This document shows positions 42,339-52,700 of a stretch of DNA of 64,000 bases, piece by piece. The stretch spans positions 1 through 64,000 of the forward strand of contig NZ_BIFH01000024.1 of NCBI RefSeq assembly GCF_003967355.1. Direction: 5' to 3'. A program made the position numbers and the translations under genes. Source of the stretch: Embleya hyalina. GTDB lineage: Bacteria > Actinomycetota > Actinomycetes > Streptomycetales > Streptomycetaceae. Positions within the stretch are counted from its first letter, which is position 1; every line of letters begins with the position of its first letter. A model generated the notes under the pieces. It saw nothing but the letters and a program-made list of their open reading frames with translations. It was not told where the DNA came from and made no database searches.

Positions 42339-44348
42339 ATGAGTGCCGACACGAACGCGGAACAGACGCAGGCATACGGTTCCTGGCCCTCGCCGATCAC
42401 GGCCGAGCGGTTGGTGGAGGGGGCGGCCGGTCCCGGGGAGATCCGGGCCGACGGGGAAGAGGTGTGGTGGGCCGAGGCGCGGCCGACGGAGGGCGGGCGC
42501 ATCCAATTGGTGCGCCTACGCCCGGGTGGGGCACCGGAGGACGTGTTGCCGGAGGGTTTCTCGGCGCGGACCCGGGTGCACGAGTACGGCGGCGCGGCCT
42601 GGACGGTCCGGGCCGGCGTGCTGGTCTTCGCGAACTGGAGCGACCAGCGGTTGTACCGGCTGGGGCCCGGCGACGACGCGCCGGTGGCGATCACCGCCGA
42701 GCCGCGGGAGACGGCGGGGCTGCGCTACGCGGACCTCACCGTCGTGCCCGCGGGGCAGTGGGGGGAGGGGGAGTGGCTGGTCGCGGTGCGCGAGAGTCAC
42801 GAGCCGGCCGCGGTCGAGGCGCACGGCGAGGCGGTCAACGAGATCGTCGCCCTGCCGCTGGACGGTACGCGGCCCGCGCGGGTCCTGGTCACCGGGCCGG
42901 ACTTCGTCTCCTCGCCGCGACCGGCCGCCGACGGCTCGGCGCTGGCCTGGACCCAGTGGTCGCACCCGGACATGCCGTGGGACGCGGCCGAGTTGATGGT
43001 CGCCGCGATCGAGGCGGGACCGCGCACGACCGGCGCGCAGGCGGTCGCGGGTGGTGGACGCGAGTCCGTGTTGCAGCCCGAGTGGGGACCCGACGGGGCG
43101 TTGTGGTTCGCCTCGGACCGCACCGGGTGGTGGAACCTGTACCGGGTGGGCGCGGGCGGTCAGGTGGAGGCGGTGGCGCCGGTCGAGGCCGAGATCGGCG
43201 GCCCGCAGTGGGTGTTCGGCGAGCGGTTCTACGCCTTCCTCGACGACGGCCGGATCGCCTGCACGGTCAACGCGGGCGGCTTCGTGCACCTGGGCGTGCT
43301 CGATCCGACCCGCCCGGAGGAGCCGCCGACGCGGGTGGAGACCGGGCTGACCTGGTTGTCCGACCCGGCCGCGGTGGCCGGCGGGGTGCTGGTGATCGGG
43401 GGTGGTCCGGACGACGAGGACGCGCCGCGCCGGGTCCGGCTCGCGCCCACCGGGGGTACCGCGCTGCAGATCGAACGGCTGCGGCCGGCCCGGGACTTCG
43501 GTTTCGACGCCCGGTGGTTCAGCCCGCCGCGGCCGATCGAGTTCGACTCGGTGGCCGGGCGGACCGCGCACGCGCTGTTGTACCTGCCGAAGAATCCGCA
43601 CGCGCAGGCGCCCGCCGGTGCGCTGCCGCCGCTGATCGTCTCCATCCACGGCGGCCCGACCGCGCAGGCGCCGGCGGTGCTCAACCTGCGCATCCAGTAC
43701 TGGACCAGCCGCGGCTTCGCGGTGGCCGACGTGAACTACGGCGGCAGCACGGGATACGGCCGGGAGTACCGCAACCTGCTGTACGACTCGTGGGGCATCG
43801 TCGACGTGGAGGACTGCACGGCGGTGGCCCGGCACCTGGCCGACACGGGTGTCGTGGACGGCACGAAGCTGGCCATCCGGGGCGGTTCGGCGGGCGGCTA
43901 CACCACGCTGGCCGCGCTGGTGGGCAACGACGTCTTCACGGCCGGCGCCAGCCACTTCGGCGTCGCCGACATCGCGGCCCTGGCCCGGCACACGCACAAG
44001 TTCGAGTCGCGCTACCTGGACCGGCTGGTCGGCCCGTACCCGGAGGCCGAGGCGGTGTACCGGGCCCGCTCGCCGATCAACCACACCGACCACCTGTCCA
44101 GCCCGCTGGCGGTCTTCCAGGGCCTGGAGGACGAGGTGGTGCCGCCGGCCCAGGCCGAGATGATCGTGGCGGCCCTGAGGGACAAGAAACTCCCCTACGT
44201 CTACCTGGCGTTCGAGGGCGAACAACACGGCTTCCGTCGGGCGGAGAACATCATCCGCGCCCTGGAGGCCGAACTCTGGTTCTACGGCCGAGTCTTCGAC
44301 TTCACCCCCGCCGACCCGATCGAGCCGCCCCCGGGCGGCGGTTTCTGA
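42339..44348 (+). CDS. S9-family (prolyl-oligopeptidase-like) serine peptidase
   Basis: A 669-aa enzyme with an N-terminal beta-propeller (about 25-400; repeated W/F-rich blades such as LQPEWGPDGALWFASDRTGWWNLY) and a C-terminal alpha/beta-hydrolase. The catalytic triad is Ser517 (IRGGSAGGYTTLAAL), Asp598 (GLEDEVVPP) and His630 (GEQHGF). The oxyanion motif is IVSIHGGPTAQ. There is no signal peptide, so a cytosolic aminopeptidase or oligopeptidase of the dipeptidyl/acylaminoacyl-peptidase group is expected. ATG at 42339. A strong terminator follows. Confidence 0.9.
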   Translation: MSADTNAEQTQAYGSWPSPITAERLVEGAAGPGEIRADGEEVWWAEARPTEGGRIQLVRLRPGGAPEDVLPEGFSARTRVHEYGGAAWTVRAGVLVFANWSDQRLYRLGPGDDAPVAITAEPRETAGLRYADLTVVPAGQWGEGEWLVAVRESHEPAAVEAHGEAVNEIVALPLDGTRPARVLVTGPDFVSSPRPAADGSALAWTQWSHPDMPWDAAELMVAAIEAGPRTTGAQAVAGGGRESVLQPEWGPDGALWFASDRTGWWNLYRVGAGGQVEAVAPVEAEIGGPQWVFGERFYAFLDDGRIACTVNAGGFVHLGVLDPTRPEEPPTRVETGLTWLSDPAAVAGGVLVIGGGPDDEDAPRRVRLAPTGGTALQIERLRPARDFGFDARWFSPPRPIEFDSVAGRTAHALLYLPKNPHAQAPAGALPPLIVSIHGGPTAQAPAVLNLRIQYWTSRGFAVADVNYGGSTGYGREYRNLLYDSWGIVDVEDCTAVARHLADTGVVDGTKLAIRGGSAGGYTTLAALVGNDVFTAGASHFGVADIAALARHTHKFESRYLDRLVGPYPEAEAVYRARSPINHTDHLSSPLAVFQGLEDEVVPPAQAEMIVAALRDKKLPYVYLAFEGEQHGFRRAENIIRALEAELWFYGRVFDFTPADPIEPPPGGGF

Positions 44349-44359
44349 CGGAGCGCGAC

Positions 44360-44400
44360 GGGCCGCCGCCGAACCGCGTGGTGCGGTTCGGCGGCGGCCC
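44360..44400. terminator. Bidirectional terminator between the S9 peptidase and the FG-GAP protein gene
   Basis: Perfect 18-bp arms (44360-44377 and 44383-44400) with a 5-base loop (GTGGT) lie between two convergent stops at 44348 and 44422. Confidence 0.88.
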
Positions 44401-44421
44401 GCGCGTGGTGCGGCTCGCCGG

Positions 44422-47400
44422 CTACCAGGTGCCGGGGGCTGTCTGCCAGGCGGCTTCGCCGCCGTCGAAGCCGCCGTCGGGGCGGGCCTTGAAGACGAAG
44501 GCGGTGGTGGCGCCGTTGGCGTAGTTGTACATGATGGAGATGTCGGTGCGGCCGTCCTTGTCGTGGTCGCCGGAGACGGGTTGACCGGTGTTCGAGCCCC
44601 ACCACCAGCCGTCGGGGGTGTCGCGGGACTTCAGGTGGTCCTGGAATCCGCCGCTGCCGTCGGGCTTGGCGAGGAAGGTGAACATGGCGGAGTGGCCGGC
44701 GCCGTAGTCGTAGATGGCGACGATGTCGGCTTTTGCGTCGCCGTTGTAGTCACCGGCGGTGAGTTTGACGTCGGACCAGTTCCAACTCGCGGGGGGTACG
44801 CGCCAGGACAGGAGGGGCGCGGTGAGCTTGCCTTCCGGGTCGGCGAGGAGGGTGTGCAGGCTGACGCTGGTGTCGGACCAGCCGTACATGGCGCCGATGT
44901 CGGTGCGTCCGTCGCCGTTGAAGTCGCCGGTGACGTATTTGGCGGACTTGGCGTCCCAGGTGTTCGGAGCGCCGCGCCAGCCGAGGAAGGAGTCGTTGAA
45001 GGTGCCGTCGGGTTTGGCGATCCAGGTGTAGGTGCCGATGGAGTTGTCGCCGTGGTCGTAGATCATGGCGGCGTCGGTGCGTCCGTCGCCGTTGAAGTCG
45101 CCGGAGAGCAGGCGGGCGTTGTCCCAGGCCCAGTTGCCGGGGGCGACGTAGGCGCTGTCCGCGCCTTCGGTGAAGGTGCCGTCGGCTTTGGACAGGAAGG
45201 TGAACAGGCGGTTGCCGCCGTCCCAGTAGCCGTAGAGGGCGGCGACGTCGGTGCGTCCGTCGCCGTTGAAGTCGCCGGTCGTCCATTTCGAGCGGTCGTA
45301 GTCGAACCAGCCGATGTGGGCGGTCCAGGCGTTGCGGGGCGGGTCGTATCCGCCGGTGGGTCGGGCGATGAGGGTGTGCAGGGCGCTGGTGCCGGAGCCC
45401 AGGTTGTAGACGGTGAGCATGTCGGCCCGGCCGTCGCCGTTGAAGTCGCCGGACAGGTCGGTGCGCAGGTGGGCGGTGCGGTCGTCGGGGTGGTGGTCGG
45501 CGGCGCCCGCGGTGACGGGGTCGTAGAGGATGTAGCCGCCCTGGAAACTCGTCCGGGTCGAGCCGTTGGCGACGGTGAACTCGTCGGAGGTGGGGAAGCC
45601 GAGGTAGCCCTGTTCCCAACTGCGTTCGGCCCAGCGGGTGCGGATCGCGCCGCGAACCGACCAGGTCTCGCCGGTGCCCGCGTTCCAGTAGACGGAGGCG
45701 CTGTTGCCGGCGTCGGAGAGCTTGCGGAAGTGGTTGTAGCGGCCGACGTTGTTCGGGAGACCGGACTCGTCGGTGGTGGGGAAGCCGAGTGCGGCGGGGC
45801 CGCCGAGCGCGGTGTACTTGTCGTAGATGTTGCCGTGTACGGACCAGGCGTCGTATTCGGGCGTCCAATAGATGGCGCCGTTGCCGCCGGTGCCCCGGAA
45901 GGTGTTGACCCAGGCGTCGCCGATGCCGACGAGGGTGTCGTCGGCGGTGGGGTAGCCGAGGATGCTCGTCTCCCAGCCGAGTGCGGCCCACTTGAGGCGG
46001 ATGCCGCCGCCGATCATGGTGGCGCCGGTGGTGGGGTGCCAGTAGATCGACCAGTCCAGGCGGTTCGGCGCCCTGAAGTGCGCGTAGCGGCCGACCTCGT
46101 CGGGGGCGATCTTCATGTCGTTGATGGGGTAGCCGTTGGCCACGCCGCCGGCCGCGCGGAACTTGGCCAGCACCGGACCGCACAACTCGTGCCGCCCGGT
46201 CGCCGCCGACTCGAACGACTCGCACTCGCTCCACGGCGTGCTGCCGAGGGCCAGTTGCCGCGCCGGGCCGAACGCGGAGCCGTTGGACGGGGCTCGGCCG
46301 GGGAATTCGACGATCCTGCCCTCACCGTCGCGTGACCAGAGGTCGGCGAAGCCGTCCTTCTCCAGGTCGCCGTCGCTGGTCAGGTGCGGGTATGCGGCCC
46401 CGGTGAAGCCGGTGCCGATGGCGGCGGCGCGCACGGCCGGGTCGCCGTAGACGGTGAGATCGAGTGCGGTGGGGTTGCCGTCGCCGTCCGGCCCCGGGGC
46501 GGGCTTGGCGCGGCTGGTGTACTGGTGGATCTTGCCCGAGGCGGTGTCCCGGGACCAGATCTCCGGCAGCTTGTCGCCGTTGAGGTCGCCCGGGGACATC
46601 AGGGTCATGTTCTGCCAGTCGGCGTTGCCCAGGGCGATGGCGTCGCCGCGCGTGTCGATGAAGCCGGTCGGGCTGCCCAGGTAGAGCCAGAGCGCGGCGC
46701 CGGTCTTGACGAGCAGATCCGGGTAGTCGGCCTCGTCGATGACACCGTTGCCGTCGTCGTCGTTGACGCTGCCGATCGAGACGATCTGGTCGGCGTCGGC
46801 CCAGTGGTCGTTGGTCTCGCGGTCGCGTACCCGCAGCTCCCGGCGTTGGCTGTCGGCACTCTCCAGGGAGCCGTCGCCGCGTCCCGGGTAGACGTAGAGG
46901 CGGTTGCGCAGGCCGTCCGGCGCCGGGCGCAGGGTGACCAGGTCCTCGTAGTAGTCCGCGGTCCAGGTGCCCCGGTGGGTGAGCGAGCGCACGTCGGCGA
47001 AGGAGCCCGCGACCGGTAGGGGCGCGCCGAAGACGCCGTTGCCCTGGCCGGGTCGGGTGAGCAGTTTGCCCGAGCCCGGATCGATGTTCATCAGGTCGGT
47101 GTGGCCGTCGCCGTTGAGGTCGCCCGGGGCGTCCCGGTTCGGGGAACGCTTCGCGTAGTACAGGTAGTTGCGCACGTCGGAGCGGTTTCCGGCGGCGTCC
47201 AGGCTGCGTACGTAGAGGTAGTTCGAGCCGGCGACGGTGGGGGTGAAGGAGACGGTCGCCGGGCCGCCGACGTTCGTCGCCGGGACGTCCCGGACCCTGG
47301 GATCGCTCTCGGTCCACCACTGGTACCGGGTGACGTCGGCGACGCCGTTGGCGGTGAAGGTGAAGTCACCGGGGGTGCGCACCTGGGCGGCCTGGTCGGG

Positions 47401-49329
47401 ATTGCCCGCAGGGAACTGCGGCGAGGAGACGCCGGGGAGTTCGGCGGGGCGGCTGCCGTCGATGGTGAACAGGCACTGGCCGGCCCACGGGCTGAACACG
47501 CGGCCGTCGAAGATGCGGACGTCCCAGCGGTAGGTGCCGTCGAGCGCACTCGCCGGGATCTCGGCCCGGGCCACCGTGCCGCGCGAGATGTCACGGTAGA
47601 TCCTGGTCGGACCGTCGGTGGAACCGTCCTTCCAGTAGTGGAATTCGGCGGTGAGGTTGTTGTCCTCGGCGTCGTCCGCGCGCGCGAAGAGCACGACCTG
47701 GTCGGTCCGGCCGATGATGCCCCCGGTGCACGGCGTCGAGGGGTCGGTCGCGCGGTTGGCCGGCGTTTCCGGCGGGGTGTTGTACTCGGTGCTGATCCGG
47801 ACCGAGTCGGGCTTGAACTTGCGCCAGGACACGTCGATCGTGTCCTTCTGGCTCTTCAGGCCGAGCGTCCAGTTGCCCCAGTGGCTACGGGCGGCCTGGT
47901 CGACCGCCGAGGTCACGTTGACCTCGATGGTGTCGTTGGCGCCCGGGCAGTTCCGGCCGCCGTAGGACTCGTCGATGCTGCCGACCATGCGGTCCCAGCT
48001 CGGCTGGTTGTTCCAGGTGGTCGCCTTGCTGATGCTTGCGGTGTCCCAGACCTCGAGTTCGCCGGACCGGCAGTTCCAGGCACCCGCGTAGGGCTGCTGG
48101 AGGCGCAGCACGGAGTTGATGATCTGCTTGTCCCAGAGGTCCGTCATGCCGACCTGGAAGAACGTTTTGGCGCAGACGGTCGCGCCGCCCCGGTCGGCGT
48201 CCTTCGCACAGCCGACCCGGCCGTACTTCTCCGTCATGGTGCCGCCGTTCCAGTAACTGGTGTTGGCGGAACCGGCGATGGCGTTGTGCTTGTAGGCGAG
48301 TGCCCAGGCGAACTTCCAGTCGTCGCGCCAGACCGGGTCGACGACGACCGGGAACTTGGTGTCGGGTGCGGTCAACAGGGCCTGGTCGGTGGTCAGTTCG
48401 AGGGTCTGACCGGTGAGCTTGACGCCGAGGTCGGCGTGCTTGGCGCCGGGGTCGTAGCCGTCCGTGGGGTCGGCGGGCGCCGTCGTCGCGGCGCCGTCCG
48501 CGGTGAGCGCGCGTGCCGCCGGATCCAGGCCGGCCGTCGCGTTCGTGCCGGCCTCCCACATCTGCGGCTTGGGGGCGGTGAACACCGCTTGGCCGGTCGG
48601 GTCGAGGGCGCGCAGTTCGCCGCTCTCGTCCCTGGTGATGTCGAGTCCGGTGGTCTTCAGGCCGAACTTCAGCGTGGCCAGGGCCGGGTTCCGGCCGGCC
48701 TCGGGGGTCTTGATGACAACGTAGTGGGCGAAGTCGTCGACGTTGGCGACGACTTTGAGGTCCACGCCGGGCAGGACCTCGGGGTAGGTCGCGGAGTCGG
48801 CCTCGACGATCGGCTTCGGGAGCGTGCCGGGCCAGGTGAGGGCGATCCTGCGGTCGTTCTTGGCGAGTTCGGCCAAGGGGCCGTTGCCGCCGGCGGAGAA
48901 CGACATCCCGATCCTCGCCGCCCTGGGCGCGAGCCGGCCGTCCTTGCGCGCCGTGAGGGTGTCGTCGGCCTTGACGAGGTTGCCGTCGCGCCAGACCCGG
49001 ACGGGGCTCAGCGCGCGTTCCGAGGTGAACGTGCCCGAGGGGTTGGCCCAGACCTCGTCCGTCTCGGTGCGCAGCGACACCACCTCGACGCGGCGGCCGG
49101 TCTTCTTGGCCTCGGCGGCTGCCCCGGCCTGGTCGTCGGCCTGCTTGGCCGAGGCCGTTTTCGCGCCGGCGGATGTTTCCTTGTCGACTCCGGCGGCGGG
49201 TGCGGCCGATGCGGAGCCGGTCGGTACCGCGGTGATCAAACCGGCGGACAATGCCGCCGCAATCACCCAGATCGACGCCCTTTTCGGGCGATAAATGGGT
49301 GTGGGCACGGGTTTTATCAAGGGTTTCAC
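44422..49329 (-). CDS. Large secreted FG-GAP/VCBS and LGFP repeat protein with DNRLRE-like region
   Basis: A 1635-aa exported protein. The signal peptide (KRASIWVIAAALSAGLITAVPTG, with ASA-AP as cleavage site) lies near 17-42. A long N-terminal domain covers a wall- or toxin-associated region (VRVWRDGNLVKADDTL; GVDLKVVANVDDFAHYVV) and a DNRLRE-like stretch (NSVLRLQQPYAGAWNC ... ISKATTWNNQP). Next are Ig-like strands and about nine calcium-type FG-GAP motifs (DLNGDGHTD, DFNGDGRTD, DYNGDAKAD, DHDKDGRTD). Between them lie three or four LGFP-type repeats (LGYPTADD, LGFPTTDE, LGFPTSDE) that in other proteins bind cell wall. GTG at 49329 has GGAAG upstream and leads straight into the signal peptide. 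It diverges from the RHS toxin gene and may assist its export, anchoring or delivery; this is inference. Confidence 0.85.
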   Translation of the reverse strand: MKPLIKPVPTPIYRPKRASIWVIAAALSAGLITAVPTGSASAAPAAGVDKETSAGAKTASAKQADDQAGAAAEAKKTGRRVEVVSLRTETDEVWANPSGTFTSERALSPVRVWRDGNLVKADDTLTARKDGRLAPRAARIGMSFSAGGNGPLAELAKNDRRIALTWPGTLPKPIVEADSATYPEVLPGVDLKVVANVDDFAHYVVIKTPEAGRNPALATLKFGLKTTGLDITRDESGELRALDPTGQAVFTAPKPQMWEAGTNATAGLDPAARALTADGAATTAPADPTDGYDPGAKHADLGVKLTGQTLELTTDQALLTAPDTKFPVVVDPVWRDDWKFAWALAYKHNAIAGSANTSYWNGGTMTEKYGRVGCAKDADRGGATVCAKTFFQVGMTDLWDKQIINSVLRLQQPYAGAWNCRSGELEVWDTASISKATTWNNQPSWDRMVGSIDESYGGRNCPGANDTIEVNVTSAVDQAARSHWGNWTLGLKSQKDTIDVSWRKFKPDSVRISTEYNTPPETPANRATDPSTPCTGGIIGRTDQVVLFARADDAEDNNLTAEFHYWKDGSTDGPTRIYRDISRGTVARAEIPASALDGTYRWDVRIFDGRVFSPWAGQCLFTIDGSRPAELPGVSSPQFPAGNPDQAAQVRTPGDFTFTANGVADVTRYQWWTESDPRVRDVPATNVGGPATVSFTPTVAGSNYLYVRSLDAAGNRSDVRNYLYYAKRSPNRDAPGDLNGDGHTDLMNIDPGSGKLLTRPGQGNGVFGAPLPVAGSFADVRSLTHRGTWTADYYEDLVTLRPAPDGLRNRLYVYPGRGDGSLESADSQRRELRVRDRETNDHWADADQIVSIGSVNDDDGNGVIDEADYPDLLVKTGAALWLYLGSPTGFIDTRGDAIALGNADWQNMTLMSPGDLNGDKLPEIWSRDTASGKIHQYTSRAKPAPGPDGDGNPTALDLTVYGDPAVRAAAIGTGFTGAAYPHLTSDGDLEKDGFADLWSRDGEGRIVEFPGRAPSNGSAFGPARQLALGSTPWSECESFESAATGRHELCGPVLAKFRAAGGVANGYPINDMKIAPDEVGRYAHFRAPNRLDWSIYWHPTTGATMIGGGIRLKWAALGWETSILGYPTADDTLVGIGDAWVNTFRGTGGNGAIYWTPEYDAWSVHGNIYDKYTALGGPAALGFPTTDESGLPNNVGRYNHFRKLSDAGNSASVYWNAGTGETWSVRGAIRTRWAERSWEQGYLGFPTSDEFTVANGSTRTSFQGGYILYDPVTAGAADHHPDDRTAHLRTDLSGDFNGDGRADMLTVYNLGSGTSALHTLIARPTGGYDPPRNAWTAHIGWFDYDRSKWTTGDFNGDGRTDVAALYGYWDGGNRLFTFLSKADGTFTEGADSAYVAPGNWAWDNARLLSGDFNGDGRTDAAMIYDHGDNSIGTYTWIAKPDGTFNDSFLGWRGAPNTWDAKSAKYVTGDFNGDGRTDIGAMYGWSDTSVSLHTLLADPEGKLTAPLLSWRVPPASWNWSDVKLTAGDYNGDAKADIVAIYDYGAGHSAMFTFLAKPDGSGGFQDHLKSRDTPDGWWWGSNTGQPVSGDHDKDGRTDISIMYNYANGATTAFVFKARPDGGFDGGEAAWQTAPGTW

Positions 49330-49720
49330 GATGCTTCCGGGGAGAGAAGGAATGGGCTCGAAGAGCACGGCGCCGAAGGAGCGGATGCGGCACTGCCGTG
49401 GCTCGAAAACGACTGGTCGGTCCGGTGCAAAGCACCGCACTTGGCGTGAGTTTTAGCAGGTCACAGCCCTGCTTGGCGAGCTTGTCGCCTTACGGACATT
49501 ACGACCAAGTGGTTGGTATCCAGTTTATAGATCCTGATTTCCGACCCTGTGGATATTCGTTTATGAATGCCGGATCGACGGCCGGAGAATAAAAATCGAT
49601 AAAGTCGCCGTAACGGTTCTGCGACTGCTAGCTTCACCGCCATCATTGGGTGACGTGGATCTTGGGGGGCCCACGTCCGAATCCTTGGGTGGGGTTGTGC
49701 GCAGACGCAGAGCCCGTGCG
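49330..49720. other. AT-richer divergent promoter region between the FG-GAP and RHS genes
   Basis: About 390 bp without a gene. Its centre (49500-49620) is markedly less GC-rich than the surroundings, with segments such as CCAGTTTATAGATCC, TATTCGTTTATGAATG and GAATAAAAATCGATAAAG. It presumably holds both promoters and is the kind of island bound by the actinobacterial silencer Lsr2. I could not assign -10/-35 boxes. Confidence 0.55.
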
Positions 49721-52700
49721 ATGAGCACGGTGGTCAAACGTCCGTGGCGATGGCCGGTGCCACTGGTGGCGGCGGTACTGGTCGGGTCGAGCCTGACCGT
49801 GATGCCGGCCGCCGCGGAGCCGACCGCGAAGCCTTCGTTGCCGGAGTTGCAGCAGTTGACCCGGGTGCCGGGTGAGCGGGCGTCGACGAAGCGAACCGAT
49901 CCTCCGCCGGCGGAGTCACAGCTGAGGACCTGGCGGGGCGCGCCCGGCGTGGCCTGGCCCGCACCCGGCTCGGCCGAGGTGGAAGTCCCGCGCGCACAGG
50001 GCATGACGGCCGCGAAGTCGGCCGCCGCTCCCGCGGGTGTCCCGGCCGGCGCGTTGCCGATCCGGGTGGGTTCGCCGTCGGTGCCCGGAGCGGTGGGTCG
50101 ATCCGCGCAGACGGCGGTGGACGCACCGCCGGTCAAGGTCAAGGTGGACCTGCTCGACCGGGCGACCGCGACGAAGGCCGGCGTGGGCAACGGGCTGGTG
50201 CTGGGCGTCAAGCGCACCGACGGTGGCGTCGAGACGGCCCCGGTGTCCGTCGAGCTCGACTACAGCGCGTTCAAGAACGCGTACGGCGGCGGCTGGGGTT
50301 CCCGGTTGCAGTTCGTCGCGATGCCCGAATGTGCCGTGACCACACCGCAGTTGCCCGTGTGTCAGACTCGCACCCCGGTCGAGACGCGCAACGACTCCGG
50401 CACGGGGAAGCTGACCGCGACGGTGCAGCCCGCGGCCGCCGGCGTGGCGGGCCTTCAGGCCCGGACGGCCGGCGCGCCGGCGCAGGGCATGCTGCTCGCG
50501 GCCACCCCCTCGGCGAGTGGGCCGAACGGGACCTACAAGGCCACGTCGCTGAGCGCGTCCGGGTCGTGGCAGGCCGGTGGCGCCGCGGGTGACTTCTCGT
50601 GGTCGTACCCGCTGGAGTTGCCCGGCTCGCTCGGCGGCCCCGCCCCCTCGCTCGCGCTCGGCTACTCCTCGGCGAGCATCGACGGCCGTACCTCGGCCTC
50701 GTTGCAGCAGAGTTCGTGGGTCGGCGACGGCTGGGACCTCGGCTCGAACTACATCGAGCGCGCCTGGGTGCCGTGCAGCCAGGACAAGAAGGACGGGTCC
50801 GGGTTCAACAACCCCAAGGACGACACCGGCGACCTGTGCCACGGCGCGCCGATGATGACGATGTCGCTCAACGGCGGATCGACGCCGCTGGTTCGCGACG
50901 ACGCGTCCGGCGCCTGGCGGCCCGCGAAGGACGACGGCTCGCGGATCGAGCTGATCACCGGCGCCCAGGACCTCAACGGGGACAAGGAGGGCGTGCACTG
51001 GCGGGTGACGAACCCGCAGGGTGTGCAGTTCTATTTCGGCCTCAACAAGCTGCCGGGGTGGCAGAGCGGCAAGCCCGTCACCAACTCGGCCTGGCTGGTC
51101 CCGATCTACAACAACCAGCCCGGTGAGCCCTGCTACCAGCCGGACTTCGCCGACTCGGCCTGCGACCGGGCCTGGCGCTGGAACCTCGACTACGTCGTGG
51201 ATCCGCGCGGCAACGCGATGACCTATTGGTACAACAAGGAGGTCAACCACTACGGCGCGAACTTCAAGTTCGCCGGTGGTTCGACCAACCGGGCCTACGA
51301 CCGCGGTGGTTGGCTCGACCACGTCTCGTACGGCCTGCGCGGCGACAACCTCTTCACGAACGCCCCGGCACAGGTGGACTTCACGGTGGCCGAGCGCTGC
51401 CTGACCTCGCCGACGTTCGACTGCGCCGAGAACAAGCTGGGCCCCGAAGTCGACTGGAACATCGCCAAGATGTGGCCGGACACCCCGGGTGACCAGCTGT
51501 GCGCGGCGAACGAGGAGTGCAAGGCGCGGTTCACCCCGACGTTCTTCACCCGCAAGCGGCTGACCGAGATCAACACCAAGGTCTGGACGGGCGCCGCCTA
51601 CCAGCCGGTCGACACCTGGGCGCTGACCCAGGACTTCCCGATGACGGGCGACGGCACCGACTACCCGCTGTGGCTCGCGTCGATCCAGCGCACCGGGAAG
51701 AACGGTACGCCGATCACGCTGCCGCCGGTCACCTTCCGCGGCAAGCAGATGCCGAACCGGGTGGACAAGGACGGCGACGCGCTGCCGCCGTATCTGCGGT
51801 ACCGGATCGAGAACATCGACACCGAGACCGGTTCGATCGTCTCGGTGAAGTTCAAGGACACCGAGTGCTCGGCGGTCGACCCGGTGAAGCTGCCGACGGC
51901 GGCGGAGTCGAACGCGCTGCGGTGCTATCCGGTGATCCAGGAGATCCCGGACCCGACCGACCCGGACCACAAGCGCAAGCTCTACGTCACGGACTACTTC
52001 CACAAGCACGTGGTGGAGCGGGTCCAGGAGCAGGACGCGATCGCCGGTACGCCGACCCGGGTGACCTCGTACGACTACCTCGGCACTCCGGCGTGGGCGT
52101 ACGACGAGGAGAACGAGCTCACCGAGCCGAAGACGCGCACGTGGTCGCAGTGGCGCGGCTACGAGCGCGTGCGCACGCTGATCGGGCAGGCCCCGGATCG
52201 GCGCACGCAGACCGAGACGTTGTTCTTCCGCGGTCTGGACGGTGATCGGGCGTCGCCGACGTCGAACACGCGGCGGACCGTGAAGGTCAAGGACTCCGAG
52301 AACGGCGAGATCGCCGACCACAAGCTCTTCGCGGGCCAGACGCGCGAGGTGCTGGTCTACGACGGCGAGGGCGGCGCGCTCCAGGCGGCCACGACGTATA
52401 CGCCGTGGTTGTCGGGTCCGACCGCGACGCGCGTGCGGGCCAACGAGACACCGCCGTTGCAGGCGTTCGTGCAGCAGACGACGAAGACCGCCTCGCGGGT
52501 GTTGCTCACCGACGGGCGGGGCTGGCGCCGTACGGCGACGGAAAGCACGTTCAACGCGCGGGGGTTCATCGAGACGACGTCGTCGCTCGGCGACATCGCG
52601 GATGCGAACGACGACTCGTGCACGCGGTACTGGTACGCCCCGGACGAGGCGAAGTGGATGATCGACCGCCAGTCGCGGATCGAGTCGGTCGCGAAGGCGT

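Noticed and set aside
44900-45460. CRISPR-like array from regularly repeated CGTCCGTCGCCGTTGAAGTC segments
   Set aside because: These are coding repeats for DFNGDGRTD FG-GAP motifs, in frame and of protein origin.
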